A DNA stretch of 17,065 nucleotides from Chlorobium sp. (GCA_028282595.1 JANQHQ010000016.1:1-17065), one strand, 5' to 3'; counted from the stretch's first letter, positions 1-9,704 are shown. Translations and numbers: made by a program. Notes: generated by a model not told the origin, from the sequence alone.

Positions 1-231
1 TGTCTGCTCGAACCGGCGGTGGTTTCGATAGCGATACCGACGCCGACGGCGAACCCCGATGTTATCTTTCGGAGATCGGAGTCGGGATCGGGTTTCGGAA
101 TCGAATGTATTTCTTTACGGTAACAGGTGGTGTGTACAGCTTAAAAACTGTCAACTATTTCAGGACGGGACAGTAGCAACCAATATCGGTCCCTTATTTT
201 TGAATTTTGGCCTTTGTGACTTTTGACTTGA
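1..231. other. Left-edge region without a supportable gene
   Basis: No start-to-stop gene can be supported here. Frame +1 is open from the window edge to a stop near 121-123 but has no start, and its translation is low in complexity (alternating Ile/Pro/Thr/Ser), so it could be the tail of an upstream gene or a spacer. The first 110 bases are rich in short GAT/CGA/CCGA words. From about 110 on, the DNA becomes AT-rich and leads into the inverted-repeat element at 237. Confidence 0.4.
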
Positions 232-236
232 ATTAT

Positions 237-408
237 GGGCACCTCTATTACTTGTCGTGAGCGAGCTGAAGACAAGGCGGAGGGTGTCCCGATTGCATCG
301 GGATAAACTTCGAAACCGGAGTCCCGACACGTCGGGATGAGGATTTCAATCCCGACTCGTCGGGACAACGAAGTATTCGGGTCGCGCAACAAAGTAATAG
401 AGGTGCCC
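237..408. repeat. Complete inverted-repeat element (MITE-like), copy A
   Basis: The element is bounded by perfect 17-bp terminal inverted repeats: GGGCACCTCTATTACTT at 237-253 and its reverse complement at 392-408. Weaker pairing continues inward. It is 172 bp long, and its only open frame (the minus strand ORF running 141-392) looks like a shadow. Its left half aligns with 16967-17065, so this is a dispersed family. Flanks are TTAT on the left and TTAC on the right, which may be a degenerate target duplication. The right terminus ends one base before the rnr stop codon (409-411), so the element forms the start of the rnr 3' untranslated region. A small non-autonomous transposable element or a structured-RNA repeat both fit; a transposase is not visible. 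Confidence 0.8.
287..365. repeat. Three tandem short palindromes inside copy A
   Basis: Three stem-loops share the arms TCCCGA and TCGGGA: 287-303 (5-nt loop TTGCA), 322-337 (4-nt loop CACG) and 350-365 (4-nt loop CTCG). The middle one sits where copy B has a different stem (17031-17045). The first has no counterpart in copy B, whose matching stretch is shorter. The third falls where copy B reads into unpaired sequence near the window edge. Read from the minus strand, they would form three consecutive hairpins after the rnr stop codon. Confidence 0.8.
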
Positions 409-2796
409 TTACGCCAGTTGCAAATCGATGGTGCGACGCTGCAGATCGACCTTGAAGATCTTGACCTTCGTCCTGTTCCCTATCTGCAAACGGCGCTTGC
501 GGCGCTTGCCGACAAGAGAATAGGTCGATTCGTCGTATTCGTAGTAGTCGTCGGTGAGGTTCCGCATGTGGACGAGCCCTTCGATCGCGAACTCCTCGAG
601 ACGCACGTAGATGCCGAACTCCGTGGCACCGGAGATGATTCCGGAGTAGACCTTGCCGACATGCGTCGACATGTATTCCACCTGTTTCAGCTTGACCGAC
701 TCGCGTTCGGCCTCAACGGCGCTCTTTTCGCGCTCGTTGGCGATCCGGCAAACCTCGTCGATCCGGGAGGAAATCTGCGCGAGGCGTTCCGCGGGGATCT
801 TTCTGCGCTTCTTCCGCAGGGTTTCGTACTCGAAAAGGAGGCGGTGGACGACAAGATCGGAATACCGCCTGATCGGCGAGGTGAAGTGCGTATAGTAGTC
901 GAAACCGAGTCCGAAATGCCCGCCGTTGTCCCTCTGGTACTGGGCCTTGGCCATCGAACGCAGGACAAGCTCGTTGACCAGGAACTCGACGTTGGTCCCG
1001 TGCACCTGTTTGAGCAGATCGCGCAACGCCTTCGAGGTGACGACAGGCTCGCCGTTCTTCGACTTGCCGTTCAGTTGAAGGTTGTAGCCGATCTTTCGAA
1101 CGAAATTCGCCAGGATGCCCACCTTCTCCTCCTGGGGGGAGCCGTGGACTCTGTATATCGAGGGATAATCGCGCTTGCGCTCGACGGAGAATTTCTTGTG
1201 GATGTACTCGGCGACCTTCCTGTTCGCCAGCAGCATGAACTCCTCGATCAGCCGGTGGCTGTTCATGCGCTCCTTTTTAACCACCTCCACCGGCTCGCCC
1301 TTGCTGCCGAGCTTGAAACGGACTTCCTCCGTTTCGAACTCGAGCCCCCCCTCGCTGAGCCGTTTCTCGCGCAGGACGGTGCTGATCTTCTCGAGCAGCT
1401 TCAGTTCCTTGACATAGCGACCGCGCCCCTTGTCGAGAGTGGCCTGTACGTCCTCGTAGGTAAAACGCTTTTTCGAGTTGATCACGGTTTTCGAGAACTC
1501 GTGGTCGAGCACCTCGCCGCTCTCTTTCATGGTGAAAAAGACGGAAAACGCCATCCGGTCGACACCGGGGTTCAGGCTGCATATCTGTTCCGACAGTCGC
1601 GAGGGCAGCATGGGAATCACGCGATCGACAAGGTAGACCGACGTGGCGCGTTTCATGGCTTCGCGATCGAGCGGCGAATCCTCCTTGACGTAGTGGGAAA
1701 CGTCGGCGATATGAACGCCGATCCTGTAGGCTCCCCGTGAGAGCTTTTCCACCGACAGGGCGTCGTCGAAATCCTTTGCGTCGACCGGATCGATGGTAAA
1801 AACGGTTTTGTCCCGGATATCCGTGCGGCCGCCGATATCGACTTCAGAAATCTCTTCGCTGACTGCGGCGACGTCCTGCAGCAAGGCGTCATCGAAGGTC
1901 TCGTCGATACCGTGACTCCTGGCGATTGCGCTGACCTCGACCTCGGACGACCCCGCCTCGCCGAGAACTTCGAGCACCTCGCCGCGAATGTTTCCGTTCT
2001 TCAGAAAATCGAGGTTTCCGACAACGGTTTTCTGTCCGTCCGAAGCTCCGGCGGCATCCTTGACGCGGACACATATTTCGGGGAGTATTTTCTTCTGGTC
2101 CGGCTGCAGCACGAACTTGCGGTTCTTGCGGACGAGAGTGCCGACGACGGTCCTCAACGACCGGGTGACCACTTTGACCACGGCGCCCTCGCATCGCTGG
2201 TGCGGGGTTACCTGGGAACGGTAAGTCTTCGGAACGGTCGTGACCACGACCTCCACCTCGTCGCGGTGCACCGCACCGTTGAGGGCTTCGGCGGGAATGA
2301 AGATATCGTCGTCGTAGCCTTCGACGCCCACGAACCCGTAACCGTTCGGGTGCGTCGTTATGATGCCGGTGTAACGCCCGTCAACCGCGTAATGCTGTTT
2401 GTCCGGGCAGGGAAACTGCCGGGTCTGGACAAGCACGTCCTCGTATGTGGGAAGCTCCTGGCCCGCAAGGCCGTAACACCGTTTCGAGTCCTTGTCGACG
2501 ACCCCTTCTTCCTGAAGCTTGTGCAGTACATACCAGAACCCCGGAAGATGGCGGGATTCGGCGTAACCGACCTTTCTTGCGAGCTCGACCGAACGGAAGC
2601 GCTCGCCTTCATGGTCGGAGAGAAAGTTTATGATTTCCGACGTGAGGGAGGTTTCGCCCTTCCTCACCAGAAACTCGTTGATCAGGATATGATCATTCGG
2701 CTTGACACGCTGTTCAGCTGACGGTCTGGAATCCTGCTTCTTTTTTCTCTTCTGCGTTTTGCTCTTGCTGCTGTTTTTCCTGATCCTTTTACCCAC
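409..2796 (-). CDS. rnr: Ribonuclease R (3'-5' exoribonuclease, RNB family)
   Basis: A processive 3'-5' exoribonuclease that degrades structured RNA and acts in mRNA and rRNA turnover in the cytoplasm. Domain order matches RNase R: a basic Lys-rich tail (first 30 residues), a winged-helix domain (about 45-105), two cold-shock/OB folds (about 140-275, with the YGFV core), the RNB catalytic domain with the metal-binding motif DPVDAKDFDDA at about 336-346, the TSPIRRYSDLVVHR motif near 625-640, and a C-terminal S1 domain. The 795-residue length is usual. I chose GTG at 2796, with AAGAGAG five to six bases upstream. An in-frame TTG at 2826 would add ten residues. The stop codon abuts inverted-repeat copy A. 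The family is certain; only the start is open. Confidence 0.96.
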   Translation of the reverse strand: MGKRIRKNSSKSKTQKRKKKQDSRPSAEQRVKPNDHILINEFLVRKGETSLTSEIINFLSDHEGERFRSVELARKVGYAESRHLPGFWYVLHKLQEEGVVDKDSKRCYGLAGQELPTYEDVLVQTRQFPCPDKQHYAVDGRYTGIITTHPNGYGFVGVEGYDDDIFIPAEALNGAVHRDEVEVVVTTVPKTYRSQVTPHQRCEGAVVKVVTRSLRTVVGTLVRKNRKFVLQPDQKKILPEICVRVKDAAGASDGQKTVVGNLDFLKNGNIRGEVLEVLGEAGSSEVEVSAIARSHGIDETFDDALLQDVAAVSEEISEVDIGGRTDIRDKTVFTIDPVDAKDFDDALSVEKLSRGAYRIGVHIADVSHYVKEDSPLDREAMKRATSVYLVDRVIPMLPSRLSEQICSLNPGVDRMAFSVFFTMKESGEVLDHEFSKTVINSKKRFTYEDVQATLDKGRGRYVKELKLLEKISTVLREKRLSEGGLEFETEEVRFKLGSKGEPVEVVKKERMNSHRLIEEFMLLANRKVAEYIHKKFSVERKRDYPSIYRVHGSPQEEKVGILANFVRKIGYNLQLNGKSKNGEPVVTSKALRDLLKQVHGTNVEFLVNELVLRSMAKAQYQRDNGGHFGLGFDYYTHFTSPIRRYSDLVVHRLLFEYETLRKKRRKIPAERLAQISSRIDEVCRIANEREKSAVEAERESVKLKQVEYMSTHVGKVYSGIISGATEFGIYVRLEEFAIEGLVHMRNLTDDYYEYDESTYSLVGKRRKRRLQIGNRTKVKIFKVDLQRRTIDLQLA

Positions 2797-3170
2797 GCAA
2801 TCTCTCTTTAAATTAAAAACCGCCAAGTACCTTCAGCGGGTGCTTTCCGCGCCATTGCGAATGTCTTCCGCCGTTCCGTTGCTTGCGAGACAATACCTTA
2901 TGTAATAACAAAGTAACAACATCCGGCGACATCCACAACCAGCCGGCATATCCGGCCCTGGCATGGTCGCGCCGCATGGCGGAGGAGGACATGGCAGGCT
3001 TCCGTCACCCCGTGCGTCCGGCCGACCCGTAATCCGGCGCCGGGCGAACGCACAGCCGGAAAAGAATGCGACAATATCGCAAAAAAAGGACTGACCGCCA
3101 ATTTCCTCAACAAAGATTTCACACCTTCCCCGGACGAAGCCGGCGGAAATACCGGAGAAACAGGGCACCG
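2797..3170. other. Gap between recD2 and rnr
   Basis: 374 bp with no convincing gene. It holds a candidate rnr promoter (2890-2919, -), a small hairpin GCCGG-CATAT-CCGGC (2942-2956) and a 10-bp perfect palindrome CCGGCGCCGG (3034-3043). I see no strong T-tailed terminator after the recD2 stop. The short open frames here have no ribosome-binding site and look random. Confidence 0.5.
2890..2919 (-). promoter_or_regulatory. Candidate promoter for rnr
   Basis: Reading the minus strand, TTGTTA (2919-2914) and TATTGT (2895-2890) are separated by 18 bp, a fair match to a sigma-70-type -35/-10 pair. It lies about 95 bp ahead of the GTG start, in the most AT-rich part of the gap. This is a consensus match by eye only. 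Confidence 0.3.
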
Positions 3171-5363
<2,193 letters not shown>

Positions 5364-5393
5364 CGCATGAGAAGATAGATAGCGGCGGGTCCG

Positions 5394-6317
5394 TCACCGG
5401 TTTCGGTAGATTCCTTTCAGAAGCCTGTCGAGCTGATCGATCGTGACGCTCTTCTCCCCTTTCGATGATGGGGATTCGGTCCGCCCGCCAGACGGGTCCG
5501 GAACCGGAACGGAGCGGCGGCGGACCCTGAAGGTCTCCACGATCCGGTCTTCCGCTCCGTTGCTTTGCACGACCGTGATCAGCTCGTACTCTCCCGGCAA
5601 AGCGCTCGAGGGCAGCCGGACGCGGGCGCTGCTGCTGTTCGCTCCGCTCTCGACGACCAGCTCCCTCACCCCGGGTTCCGAAACCGTGAGCCCTTCGCGT
5701 CGAACAAGGCGTTTCTCGGTTACGGAGAGGCCGTCGCCGTCTTGCGGTCCCTCGACAGCATACTCGACGATGGCAGTCACTTCGTCGCCGGGAAAGACGA
5801 CGTCCGGAGCGACCGAGCTCCGGACTATCCTCACAGCGGGCGGGGCGGCGACCCTGAAAGAAACGCTCCCCCTGAGAAGGTCTCCGGAATAGAGCCGCAC
5901 CTCGTAACGCCCTTCGCCGAAATCATGGTCGCACGAGTCCAGAAACTCGCCTTCGGTTTTTTCGAGGCTCACCCTGTTCCTTCCGAAAACCTCACCGTCC
6001 CCCGACCAGACGACGTCGAGCGCATGGCGTTCCCCGGCGCCGCTGTATTTCACGTAACAGTAGAGCGTTTTCCGGCCCGGAGCGAAGTAACGCGGCCGCA
6101 CGGAGGAGCCGCCTCCCGCGCTCCCGGTCACGAACGCGCCGACAATACGAACACCGTTCGAACGACCAGAAACCGTTTCGGACGACGGCACAGCCTCTTT
6201 CCCGCCGTCGCCCGACGAACGGGAGACAAGCAGAATACCGGCTCCTGCGGCAAGCGCCACCAGCACGATCACGACCGGCAACGGCACCTGTACGCCCTTC
6301 AACCGCTCTGCACCCAT
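5394..6317 (-). CDS. Membrane-anchored protein with extracytoplasmic beta-rich domains, function unknown
   Basis: I do not recognise this 307-residue protein. It has a short basic N-terminus and one hydrophobic segment (about 11-32, PLPVVIVLVALAAGAGILLV) that would anchor it with the rest outside the cytoplasm. A Gly/Ser-rich linker follows. Two beta-strand-rich segments (about 55-155 and 160-265) have alternating hydrophobic patterns and phrases such as GRYEVRLYSG and LPGEYELITV, typical of Ig-like or Big-type folds. A Pro/Ser/Gly stretch leads to a short helical end. AAAGGTG lies five bases before the ATG, which supports the start. It is 30 bp upstream of recD2 and 54 bp downstream of the DUF4282 gene; neither neighbour explains its role. 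Confidence 0.8.
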   Translation of the reverse strand: MGAERLKGVQVPLPVVIVLVALAAGAGILLVSRSSGDGGKEAVPSSETVSGRSNGVRIVGAFVTGSAGGGSSVRPRYFAPGRKTLYCYVKYSGAGERHALDVVWSGDGEVFGRNRVSLEKTEGEFLDSCDHDFGEGRYEVRLYSGDLLRGSVSFRVAAPPAVRIVRSSVAPDVVFPGDEVTAIVEYAVEGPQDGDGLSVTEKRLVRREGLTVSEPGVRELVVESGANSSSARVRLPSSALPGEYELITVVQSNGAEDRIVETFRVRRRSVPVPDPSGGRTESPSSKGEKSVTIDQLDRLLKGIYRNR

Positions 6318-6371
6318 AAGACACCTTTCATCGAACGAACAGGCTCATTCGGCACGCCGGCCGGCGATGCA

Positions 6372-6677
6372 TCACACACGTTTTTCCTCTACCAGCCTCG
6401 TCGTGTTCTCGGCGATACGAAATGTCGCCACAAGAGCTTCGAGCACAAGACGGGCCAATAAAACCATCAGTACGAAGACGACCGGTGAGAAAAGCACTTT
6501 CGCCAACCCGGCGAAAAACGAATACTGCATGTCCGAAAAACCGTTGGCGATCATGCCCAGAGTGGCGACAGCCGAGAAAACGATCCCTATAATGTAGAGA
6601 TATTTCACGATCTGCAGGCTGATGAACTCCTTGAAGGAAAAATCGAAGAGCTTGCTGAAAAAACCAACCTTTTCCAT
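6372..6677 (-). CDS. DUF4282-type small membrane protein
   Basis: A 101-residue protein with a cytoplasmic-looking amphipathic N-terminus (KVGFFSKLFDFSFKEFI), two predicted membrane helices (about 22-46 and 54-80) and a charged C-terminal tail. The pattern of an aromatic FFSKLFDFSF start, two helices and a tail with RIAENT matches the DUF4282 family as I remember it; the function of that family is unknown. The ATG at 6677 has a strong AGGAGG four bases upstream, so I reject the longer in-frame extension to 6932. The gene is the first of an apparent minus-strand unit leading to recD2. Confidence 0.75.
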   Translation of the reverse strand: MEKVGFFSKLFDFSFKEFISLQIVKYLYIIGIVFSAVATLGMIANGFSDMQYSFFAGLAKVLFSPVVFVLMVLLARLVLEALVATFRIAENTTRLVEEKRV

Positions 6678-7028
6678 AGGGCCTCCTTTGTTTACGGTGA
6701 TCTCTCCGTCTCCGCTCCGCGTCACGATCACGGCGTTGAGCCCGACCTGCCGGGCCTGGAATCCTCGCCCCGACGCAATCGTAACCCGGACAACAAGAGA
6801 TCCCCTTCTGTTGATTGTCGACAAAACGCTCTTGAAAGAAAAGAAACGATTTGCAGCCTCTGCGTCAAAACACTTTTTTATCACCTCCCGGCGCGATACC
6901 GTCATCGCGGCTGCGGTCGTGCCCTCCCCCATATCGGCATTCGAAGCGATTCTTCAGCCACCACCCGTCCCTTGCCGGCACAGGAAAACTCCCGCGATAC
7001 GCCGAAAAACCGTATCTTGCGCAAATCG
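6678..7028. other. Divergent intergenic region
   Basis: 351 bp between the DUF4282 gene (-) and the hydrolase-like gene (+), expected to hold promoters for both. I see a 10-bp perfect palindrome TTGTCGACAA (6815-6824) and an AT-rich stretch around 6835-6890, but no promoter I would commit to. Both neighbouring frames run open upstream into this region; without ribosome-binding sites these extensions are unlikely to be translated. Confidence 0.4.
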
Positions 7029-7826
7029 ATGGCTGCGCTCTCATCAACCATTCAGTACCTCATGTCCATCGTCACGGAAACAGAATCGTCCGATACGCTT
7101 GTCATCGCCGCAACGGGTTTCGGAAACAAGCTGGGCCTTCCGGTCGACGACTTCTTCAGGGAATCCGGCCTTGCCTGCACATCGAAAATCGTCGTGTCCG
7201 ACCCTTCACGAAGAAAAATCCTGGGTGGACTGCCGCCCGAATATCCGTATTTTTCCGATTGTCTCGACCACCTTCGCGACCGGATCGCCGCCATCTCCGC
7301 GAAAAAACTGCTGGTGACGGGCACGTCCGGAGGCGCCCACACGGCCATGCTTCTCGGCCATCTTCTCGAAGCGGACTACGTCGTCGGTTTCGCTCCCTAC
7401 CCCTATGTCAGTTTCGAAGAGATGAAACGGCAGAAAGATCCCGCACTTACCTCCATGCGCCGCGTCATCGAGGCGATCGACCGCCTTCAGGGCGGGGTGA
7501 GACAGTACTTCGATCTGCGGCCCCCGCTCCTGGAATGGAACGGAAAAACCCGCTACTACATCCATGTTTCGCGTCACAACAAGTGGGACTACCGCCGGGC
7601 GATGTATCTTGACGGAGTCCCGAACCTCACCATAGTCACCCACCCCTACAGCAACCACGCGATCGCATCGTCCCTCTGCAGGGACAACCGGCTGAAAGAG
7701 TGTTTCGCATTCCCCTACAGGCGAACAAGGAGCGTGAAGGATATCGTAATCCCCGCAGTGGAGTTCACAAGCCATGTTTCCGATACAATCCGGACCCTCG
7801 TGGCAAAAGGGCTCAAGCGATCCTGA
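7029..7826 (+). CDS. Alpha/beta-hydrolase-like protein, function unknown
   Basis: A 265-residue protein. The buried strands DTLVIAATGFG (about 22-32) and KKLLVTGTSGGAHTAMLLG (about 92-110) enclose a G-x-S-x-G nucleophile elbow (Ser about 100). Histidines at about 205 and 210 (THPYSNHA) could complete a triad, with an Asp among the several between them and the Ser. This is the outline of an alpha/beta-hydrolase fold, without sequence I can assign to a known esterase or peptidase. No signal peptide or membrane segment is seen, so it is probably cytoplasmic. I chose the ATG at 7029; an in-frame TTG at 6972 and an ATG at 7062 are alternatives, and none has a clear Shine-Dalgarno. It stands alone, divergent from the recD2 unit. 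Confidence 0.7.
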   Translation: MAALSSTIQYLMSIVTETESSDTLVIAATGFGNKLGLPVDDFFRESGLACTSKIVVSDPSRRKILGGLPPEYPYFSDCLDHLRDRIAAISAKKLLVTGTSGGAHTAMLLGHLLEADYVVGFAPYPYVSFEEMKRQKDPALTSMRRVIEAIDRLQGGVRQYFDLRPPLLEWNGKTRYYIHVSRHNKWDYRRAMYLDGVPNLTIVTHPYSNHAIASSLCRDNRLKECFAFPYRRTRSVKDIVIPAVEFTSHVSDTIRTLVAKGLKRS

Positions 7827-8166
7827 TCGTCCGGCGCTCGCAAGGGAACATTACCCCGGAGAAACGGCGCGCAATGCTGTCCCACGTCCCCGTAGCCTGA
7901 GAGAGAAGTAACTGGCAAATGTCCCTGAACGGGCAGCCGGATAATGAACCGACAGACAAAAAAGGACGTACAGGGAGGAGAAGCGTTCCGTCACGGAAAG
8001 TGGCGGTAGCGTAGCAAGCGGGCGGAATTGCAAGAGCTGCATTGCATTGCGCAATGCAGCCCGGTGATTTTTCCAGGGATTTACAACGTCCGCAACCGGA
8101 GACAAAGCAACCCTGGAATGCGGCAAGAGGCCCCCGGTACGGACCGTAGGGCGTGGAATGGTAAGC
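7827..8166. other. Convergent intergenic region
   Basis: 340 bp between the ends of the hydrolase-like gene (+) and the 75-residue gene (-). Its main content is the 25-nt hairpin at 8036-8060. The small frames over it lack ribosome-binding sites and sensible composition. Confidence 0.45.
8036..8060 (+). terminator. Strong hairpin between convergent genes
   Basis: A perfect 10-bp stem, GCTGCATTGC paired with GCAATGCAGC, around a 5-nt loop ATTGC. On the plus strand, a T5 run begins eight bases after the stem, which is looser than a classic intrinsic terminator. Its position between converging genes makes a terminator, possibly for both directions, the simplest reading. Confidence 0.5.
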
Positions 8167-8394
8167 TCAGCGAAAAGTTTTTTTCTCCATCGTTGATTTC
8201 GCAGACTTTTCAACGCCCTTTAACGCACCGGTCGCCTTCATAACGAGGGTGCCGACGGCGACAACACCGAGCCCCACGACGGCAATACCTGCGAGCCCGT
8301 GCAAGAGGGGCGGCGCGACAGGAGCTACCAACGCCGCTCCACCGGCAATTCCTGCTCCGGTCGCCGCCATTTTCACCGGATCTGTCTGTTCCAT
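8167..8394 (-). CDS. Small Gly/Ala-rich hydrophobic protein
   Basis: A 75-residue protein I do not recognise. After a short polar start, residues about 11-53 form a continuous Gly/Ala/Val/Leu-rich hydrophobic stretch long enough for two membrane helices, with a Pro-containing break (APVAPPLLHG) between them. The last 20 residues are Lys-rich and amphipathic (KGVEKSAKSTMEKK). The ATG at 8394 has no strong Shine-Dalgarno. It is on the same strand as the csmB-like gene 0.7 kb away, which raises but does not show a link to the chlorosome envelope or inner membrane. The composition is too ordered to be a chance frame. Confidence 0.6.
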   Translation of the reverse strand: MEQTDPVKMAATGAGIAGGAALVAPVAPPLLHGLAGIAVVGLGVVAVGTLVMKATGALKGVEKSAKSTMEKKTFR

Positions 8395-8646
8395 AGCAAC
8401 AATACCATTTTGTCGTTAGTGTTATTTGATAAAATTCCGTGCAAGCCCGCCCCCCTTGGACAATCAAAAAATATCTCTTTTCCTCTGTCGCCCGTACAAC
8501 AGTGACAGAACGGAATCCCGTTCCAGCAGCAACCACTTAAGAGAATGCAGTGCAAACCGGAACAACTCCCGCTGCTTTCGGTCCATCAACCCCATACGAC
8601 CGAACTGTTTTCGTTGAAATCTTGGGAAACGGCTTCCCGCTCCTTA

Positions 8647-8665
8647 AAGTAATTGATCATTACTT
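8647..8665. other. AT-rich hairpin at the end of the 79-residue gene
   Basis: AAGTAAT (8647-8653) and ATTACTT (8659-8665) pair around a 5-nt loop. The hairpin overlaps the stop codon at 8664-8666. There is no T-run after it on the minus strand, so a terminator role is uncertain. Confidence 0.3.
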
Positions 8666-8903
8666 AGTTGAGCGTTACTTCTTTTTTTTCACTTCCGAGA
8701 ATCGACCTTCTGGCATACTTTTCCCCGGCGACGAAACCTTCGATAAAAACCATTTCCCCGAACTCCTCGAGAGTCATGTCCTTGTCGATTTTTTGACCGA
8801 GAAACCCTTGCATGCTCTCCGTGTTCGTGCACTTGCTCATCTTTCTGATATATGCTGTCCATGCCAGCCTGACCGCCTGCGTCCACAATAATCTTATCAT
8901 CAT
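8664..8903 (-). CDS. Small hypothetical protein
   Basis: A 79-residue protein without a family I can name. The N-terminus is an amphipathic Trp-containing helix (RLLWTQAVRLAWTAYIRK). The middle and end (DKDMTLEEFGEMVFIEGFVAG) read as an acidic helical segment, followed by a basic tail. The start MM at 8903 has CAGGAG eight bases upstream, which decides against the longer frame to 8981. An overlapping minus-strand frame (8689-8958) is open but turns Arg-rich and less protein-like. It lies 175 bp downstream of the csmB-like gene, beyond that gene's hairpin terminator. Confidence 0.5.
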   Translation of the reverse strand: MMIRLLWTQAVRLAWTAYIRKMSKCTNTESMQGFLGQKIDKDMTLEEFGEMVFIEGFVAGEKYARRSILGSEKKEVTLN

Positions 8904-9029
8904 GGGATTTACTCCTGTTAGCATTGTTGATCGCCATATCCTTCGGGACTCCGGCCATTGGTGCGCACGCGGAACGGTCACAGAACCCGCGGTTGCGCAG
9001 TTATAACCAGGAAAAAATGTCTGACGGAA

Positions 9030-9057
9030 AGCGCTTCGTACAACTGCACGAAGCGCT
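9030..9057 (-). terminator. Hairpin terminator after the csmB-like gene
   Basis: A perfect 10-bp stem, AGCGCTTCGT with ACGAAGCGCT, around an 8-nt loop, starting 21 bp beyond the csmB-like stop codon. On the minus strand a T-rich stretch (ATTTTTT) follows about 11 bases after the stem. It probably ends or stabilises the short csmB message. Confidence 0.6.
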
Positions 9058-9078
9058 CCCCAAGGATATCAGAGCAAC

Positions 9079-9303
9079 TTATTCTTTAGGCGCTATCGCC
9101 GACGATACGCTCTGCAACACCTGATTGACAGCGTCGAACGCATTTTCGACAAGCCCGATGGATGTTTTACCTAAAGGTTCGACAATCGATGTCGCGGATT
9201 TGATCCCGTTGTTTACCAGATCGACCTGCATCCGGGCAAGCTTGCCGGCCATTTCGGTGAGACCGTTGAGGGCGTCGGTGTAACCGCTTGTGTCGTTTGT
9301 CAT
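9079..9303 (-). CDS. csmB: Chlorosome envelope protein of the CsmB/CsmF family
   Basis: A 74-residue protein matching the CsmB/CsmF family of green sulfur bacteria in length and pattern: a short polar start, a helix with LTEMAGKLARMQVDLVN (about 15-31), the central EPLGKTSIGLV (about 42-52) and the ending QSVSSAIAPKE. These small amphipathic proteins lie in the monolayer envelope of the chlorosome, the light-harvesting organelle packed with bacteriochlorophyll. The match is to my memory of the family. CsmB and CsmF are homologous to each other, so the exact paralogue is less sure than the family. No strong Shine-Dalgarno is seen. The gene faces away from bchG. Confidence 0.72.
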   Translation of the reverse strand: MTNDTSGYTDALNGLTEMAGKLARMQVDLVNNGIKSATSIVEPLGKTSIGLVENAFDAVNQVLQSVSSAIAPKE

Positions 9304-9410
9304 AAGTGCTGTCTTTGTTTATTGAGCAGGACTCCGGGGAAAGAACAAGAAAGAAACTTACAAACAACAGCAGCCGAAAGAAAAACCTCCTGCAGCAATA
9401 TCCTTACAAT

Positions 9411-9438
9411 AAAAAAACCCTAAACGGCCTACAGGCCG
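9411..9438 (-). promoter_or_regulatory. Hairpin with T-run in the csmB leader (possible attenuator)
   Basis: On the minus strand, CGGCC and GGCCG (9438-9434 and 9429-9425) pair around a 4-nt loop and are followed by TTTAGGG and then seven T (9417-9411), about 110 bp before the csmB start. The shape is that of a weak intrinsic terminator placed inside a leader. It may instead end an upstream transcript if csmB has a promoter further downstream. Confidence 0.35.
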
Positions 9439-9704
9439 ACACCAAGCCTTTATCCGGCTAACGAACAGAACAGGACAAGAAAACCCGGGAGGTGTTGCCC
9501 GTTAGAATCCGCTAAAAATAAAATCACAATTATCACACCTCACGGTAAGATAATAACATTTTTTTGTACCTTGCCACATACTCAAGCGGTTTTTATCACA
9601 TAAATCACTTACACACCACATCAGAAACCCTGCGCCAAGCCTCTCATGCCAGTATGATCAATGACCTTTATCGAACGAGACGGACTACGGATAAAAAGAA
9701 ACGC

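Noticed and set aside
287..365. Possible CRISPR array from the regularly spaced palindromes
   Set aside because: The repeated unit is only a 16-17 base dyad, spacers are 12-18 bases and uneven, and no cas gene is nearby.
141..392. 83-codon minus-strand frame over the left repeat element
   Set aside because: It is made of the palindromes and terminal repeat of copy A, has no ribosome-binding site, and no transposase features.
337..1740. 467-codon open frame opposite rnr
   Set aside because: It starts within the repeat element and runs antisense to the catalytic and S1 parts of RNase R. No ribosome-binding site and no recognisable domain.
8689..8958. 89-codon frame overlapping the 79-residue gene
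   Set aside because: Its second half is an Arg-rich string typical of an out-of-frame reading, and it lacks a Shine-Dalgarno as good as the CAGGAG of the chosen frame. A frameshift joining the two frames cannot be fully excluded.
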